This document shows positions 14,826-17,618 of a DNA stretch of 17,618 nucleotides, in pieces. Source of the stretch: Chloroflexota bacterium (GTDB lineage Bacteria > Chloroflexota > Dehalococcoidia > Dehalococcoidales > RBG-16-60-22); the NCBI GenBank assembly GCA_016875955.1, contig VGOH01000005.1, positions 1-17,618 of the forward strand, given 5' to 3'. The stretch's first letter is position 1. The number at the start of each line of letters is the position of its first letter. Below the pieces are notes generated by a model. That model was not told the origin of the DNA and did not search any database. It worked only from the letters and a program-made list of their open reading frames with translations. A program made the translations under genes and the position numbers.

Positions 14826-17618
14826 ATGGAGCTAAGCAGAAGAGATTTTCTCAAAACTTCCGGCGCCGCAGTAGGCGGTTTTTTTATTTTTGGCGCCCTC
14901 AATCCTGAAGTGGCTCAGGCGGTGAGCCACAAAATTCTGCCGCTGAAAAAGGAGATAGGGGAAAAGACCACCATCTGCCCATATGATGGCTCGGGCTGTG
15001 GCTTTATCGTGGCTACGGATAACGGCAAGGTGGTCAATATTGAAGGTGACCCGGACCACCCCATCAATCGCGGTGGAGGCTGCGCCAAAGGTGCTTCCAT
15101 GCGCCAGCTTTCCGCTGACAACCCCTGGCGCCTGAGCAAGGTCCTGTACCGGCGCCCGGGTGGTACGGACTGGGAGGAAAAAGACTGGGACTGGGCACTG
15201 AACGAGATTGCCCGGCGCATCAAGGATACCAGGGATAATAATTTCATAGAGAAAGACGGCAAGGGCAATCTGGTAAACCGCATCGAAGCCATTGCCAACC
15301 TGGGCGGTTCCGCTCTGGACAACGAGGAATGTTACCTGCTGTCCAAGTTGGCCCGCGCGCTGGGCCTGGTATATCTGGAACACCACGCCCGTATATGACA
15401 TTCCCCCACCGTCGCCAGTTTGGCGGAAAGTTTCGGACGGGGGGTCATGACCAACCACTGGAATGACATCGCCAATGCTGATGTCATCATGGCCATCGGC
15501 TCCAATCCCGCGGAAAACCATCCGGCAGCATTTGGCCATATCACCGAGGCTAAGGAGAAGGGTGCCAAGCTCATCAGCGTTGACCCCAGGTTCACCAGGA
15601 CCTCAGCCAGAGCTGATATCTACTGCCCGCTGCGTTCCGGCACTGACATCGCCTTCGTCAACGGCATGATTAAATACGTGCTTGATGATATCGACCGCAA
15701 TTCCGGCAACTACAACATGACCTATATCACGGAATACACCAATGCCCCTTACCTCATCAATCCCGACTACAAGGGGCCGGCGGACCTTGACGGGCTGTTC
15801 TCGGGCTATGCCGGCGGCCAGAATGAAACTGACGGCAACAAGCGAAAATACGATAAGTCCAGCTGGCAGTTCCAGCTTGATGACAAGGGCATTCCCAAGA
15901 GAGACATGACTCTTAAAGACCCCAACTGCGTCTTCCAGCTTATGAAGAAGCACTTCGCGCGCTATACACCGGAGAAGGTGAATGCCATCTGCGGCACCCC
16001 TGTGGACACTTTCTTGCAGGTCTGCCAGACCTATGCCGCTTCCGGGCAGGTGGACAAGGCCGGCACCATACTCTACGCCATGGGCACCACCCAGCATACC
16101 GTTGGCGCTCAGAATATCCGCGCTTACGCTATCCTGCAGCTTCTCCTGGGCAATATCGGCATCGCCGGCGGTGGCATTAACGCCATGCGCGGTGAGTCCA
16201 ACGTACAGGGCTCCACTGACCAAGCGCTTCTCTTTCATATCCTCCCTGGTTACTTGCCAATGTTCCAGGATACTGATACCTCACTGGAAAAGCACCTGGC
16301 CAGGGTCACCCCCAAGAGCCCTGACCCCAAGAGCACCAACTGGTGGCAGAACCGTCCCAAGTATGTGGTCAGCCTGCTCAAGGCCTGGTATGGTGATGCC
16401 GCCACCAAGGCTAACGAATTCGGCTTCCATTATCTGCCCAAGATAGAGACCGGGAAGAACTATTCCCATATCGCTCTGTTTGAAGCTATGTATGCCGGCA
16501 TTATCAAGGGCTTCATGTGCTGGGGGCAGAACCCGGCGGTGGGTGGTCCAAACGCCAACCTGGAACGGATGGCGCTGGAGAAACTGGACTGGATGGTGGT
16601 CGCCGATATCTGGCATACCGAGACCGCCAACTTCTGGCAGCGCCCCGGCGTTAACAAAGCCGACATCAAGACCGAGGTCTTCCTACTTCCCGCCCTTAAC
16701 TCCTATGAGAAGGAGGGCAGCGTCACCAACAGCGGCCGCTGGGTACAGTGGCGCTACAAGGCAGCTGACGGCCCGGGTGTATCTCATGATGACCTCTGGA
16801 TGATAGACCAGCTTTACCGCAGGCTCAAAGAACTCTATACCAAAGAGGGCGGACCCAATGCTCAGACTATCACCAGACTCACCTGGGGTTATGGCACAGG
16901 TCATCCAGAGTCTTATGAAGTCGCCAAGGAAATGAACGGGTATGACCTTACCACTGGCAAGCTGCTGGATACCTTCGCTAACCTGAAAGATGATGGCACC
17001 ACCACCAGTGGTAACTGGGTTTACTGCAATTGTTACGTTGAACCGGACAAAGAGCCTAATGCCCCGATACCGGGCAACCGTGCCAGCCGCCGCGATTCAT
17101 CACCAGACCAGTTCAACATTGGCATGTACCCCAAGTGGGCTTGGTGCTGGCCGCTGAACCGGCGTATTGTCTATAACCGCGCTTCGGTTGACCTCAACGG
17201 TGAACCGTGGGACAAGGAGCACCCGGTTATCAAATGGAATCCAACCAAGGGAGAGAAGGGAGGATGGGATGGCGATGTTCCCGATGGCGGTGCGGCGCCT
17301 ATGAGCCAGGGTGGGAGCTATCCTTTTATCATGGTCGCAGAAGGGCATGCCCGCCTCTTCGGCCCGGGCACTATGGCGGAAGGGCCACTGCCCGAACACT
17401 ATGAGCCGTGGGAGTCGCCGATACAGAACCCGATGTCCAAACAGCAGAACAACCCGGCGTTCAAGATATGGCGGCCAGACGAGCAGGCCACCCCTGATAA
17501 GTATCCCATAGTATGCAGTACCTATCGGGTATGTGAACACTGGCAGGGCGGCCAGATGACCCGGAATAACCCGTGGCTGATAGAGATGCAGCCGGAACCA
17601 TTCGTTGAGATGAGCGAG
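14826..17618 (+). CDS. fdhA: Selenocysteine formate dehydrogenase catalytic (alpha) subunit, Tat-exported, 3' end cut
   Basis: Mo/W-bis-pyranopterin oxidoreductase of the formate dehydrogenase-N/O type, expected on the outer face of the membrane, oxidising formate to CO2. 931 codons are present and the frame is open to the right edge (E. coli FdnG is 1015). The N-terminus has a Tat signal (SRRDFLK, hydrophobic stretch, AQA cleavage site near 32). The iron-sulfur motif is C51, D54, C58, C86, with conserved K88; the second Cys is replaced by Asp. At codon 191 an in-frame TGA (15396-15398) falls exactly where FdnG has selenocysteine: HARI-Sec-HSPTVASLAESFGRG. The frame continues without interruption into SVDPRFTRTSARAD, GMIKY and EGSVTNSGRWVQW (about 630). 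Read to the first stop, it would be a useless 190-residue fragment. Electron-transfer and membrane subunits would be expected past the edge. Dehalococcoides homologues are reported to have Ser at this site, so a Sec version is more likely a true formate dehydrogenase. Confidence 0.93.
15396..15398 (+). other. Selenocysteine (recoded TGA) codon
   Basis: TGA in frame at residue 191, followed directly by the His and SPTVA context of formate dehydrogenase active sites. 740 further codons stay open without another stop. This requires SelA, SelB, SelC (tRNA-Sec) and SelD elsewhere in the genome. Confidence 0.92.
15404..15444 (+). promoter_or_regulatory. Bacterial SECIS-like hairpin after the selenocysteine codon
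   Basis: The outer stem pairs 15404-15407 (CCCC) with 15441-15444 (GGGG) and 15409-15413 (CCGTC) with 15436-15440 (GACGG), with one bulged A at 15408. An inner hairpin pairs GCC (15414-15416) with GGC (15422-15424) around loop AGTTT. The loop lies 19-23 bases after the TGA, the same distance as the SelB-binding loop of E. coli fdhF, and contains the G-T that SelB contacts there. The inner stem is short and 11 bases on its 3' side are unpaired, so the exact fold is uncertain. Confidence 0.65.

Noticed and set aside
15399..15420. Possibility that the fdhA TGA is a true stop or that the gene is a pseudogene
   Set aside because: The frame continues without stop or shift for 740 codons, the TGA is exactly at the selenocysteine site, and a hairpin follows it.
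15603..16238. Minus-strand frame of 211 codons within fdhA
   Set aside because: Antisense shadow of the formate dehydrogenase reading frame, which has strong family motifs across this stretch.

Overview
The window looks like a chromosomal segment of an anaerobic bacterium, most likely an uncultured Chloroflexota of the Dehalococcoidia type. This placement rests on protein style, the mix of housekeeping gene clusters and a Tat-exported selenocysteine formate dehydrogenase; there is no rRNA or other decisive marker, so it is an inference. Coding density is very high. No gap exceeds 160 bases, and I see no mobile element, CRISPR array, tRNA or rRNA.

Layout. (1) Positions 1-5121, minus strand: a branched-chain amino acid operon read ilvD, ilvB, a short ilvN, a long ilvN/ilvH, ilvC, with ilvC cut by the left edge. 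A good sigma70-type promoter lies at 5207-5236. (2) Positions 5281-8148, minus strand: tsaE, tsaB, tsaD, tsaC. This is the complete bacterial set for the tRNA modification t6A, packed with overlapping ends. (3) Positions 8149-8216: a 68-base divergent promoter region. (4) Positions 8217-14441, plus strand: a purine operon of guaA, purD, purE, purB, an NTF2/SnoaL-like protein of unknown role, and purC. (5) Positions 14476-17618, plus strand: tatA, then a strong promoter and the 5' 931 codons of a Tat-exported molybdenum/tungsten formate dehydrogenase catalytic subunit, cut by the right edge.

Several genes do not follow simple start and stop rules. The formate dehydrogenase reads through an in-frame TGA (15396-15398) at the selenocysteine site and has a hairpin directly behind it. 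Its N-terminal iron-sulfur motif has Asp in place of the second Cys. purD has no ATG, GTG or TTG at the right place; its only well-placed start is an ATT (9931) behind a good Shine-Dalgarno site. guaA has no Shine-Dalgarno site, sits just downstream of a -10 box (near-leaderless), and encodes about 44 extra N-terminal residues. ilvD starts with TTG.

Functionally, regions 1, 2 and 4 are biosynthetic housekeeping: valine, isoleucine and leucine precursors, t6A in tRNA, and IMP/GMP synthesis. Region 5 is respiratory: TatA belongs to the export machinery that the folded formate dehydrogenase would need. Nothing here is a clearly new defence or mobile system. The most unusual content is the formate dehydrogenase (selenocysteine plus Asp in the cluster motif) and the purD start.
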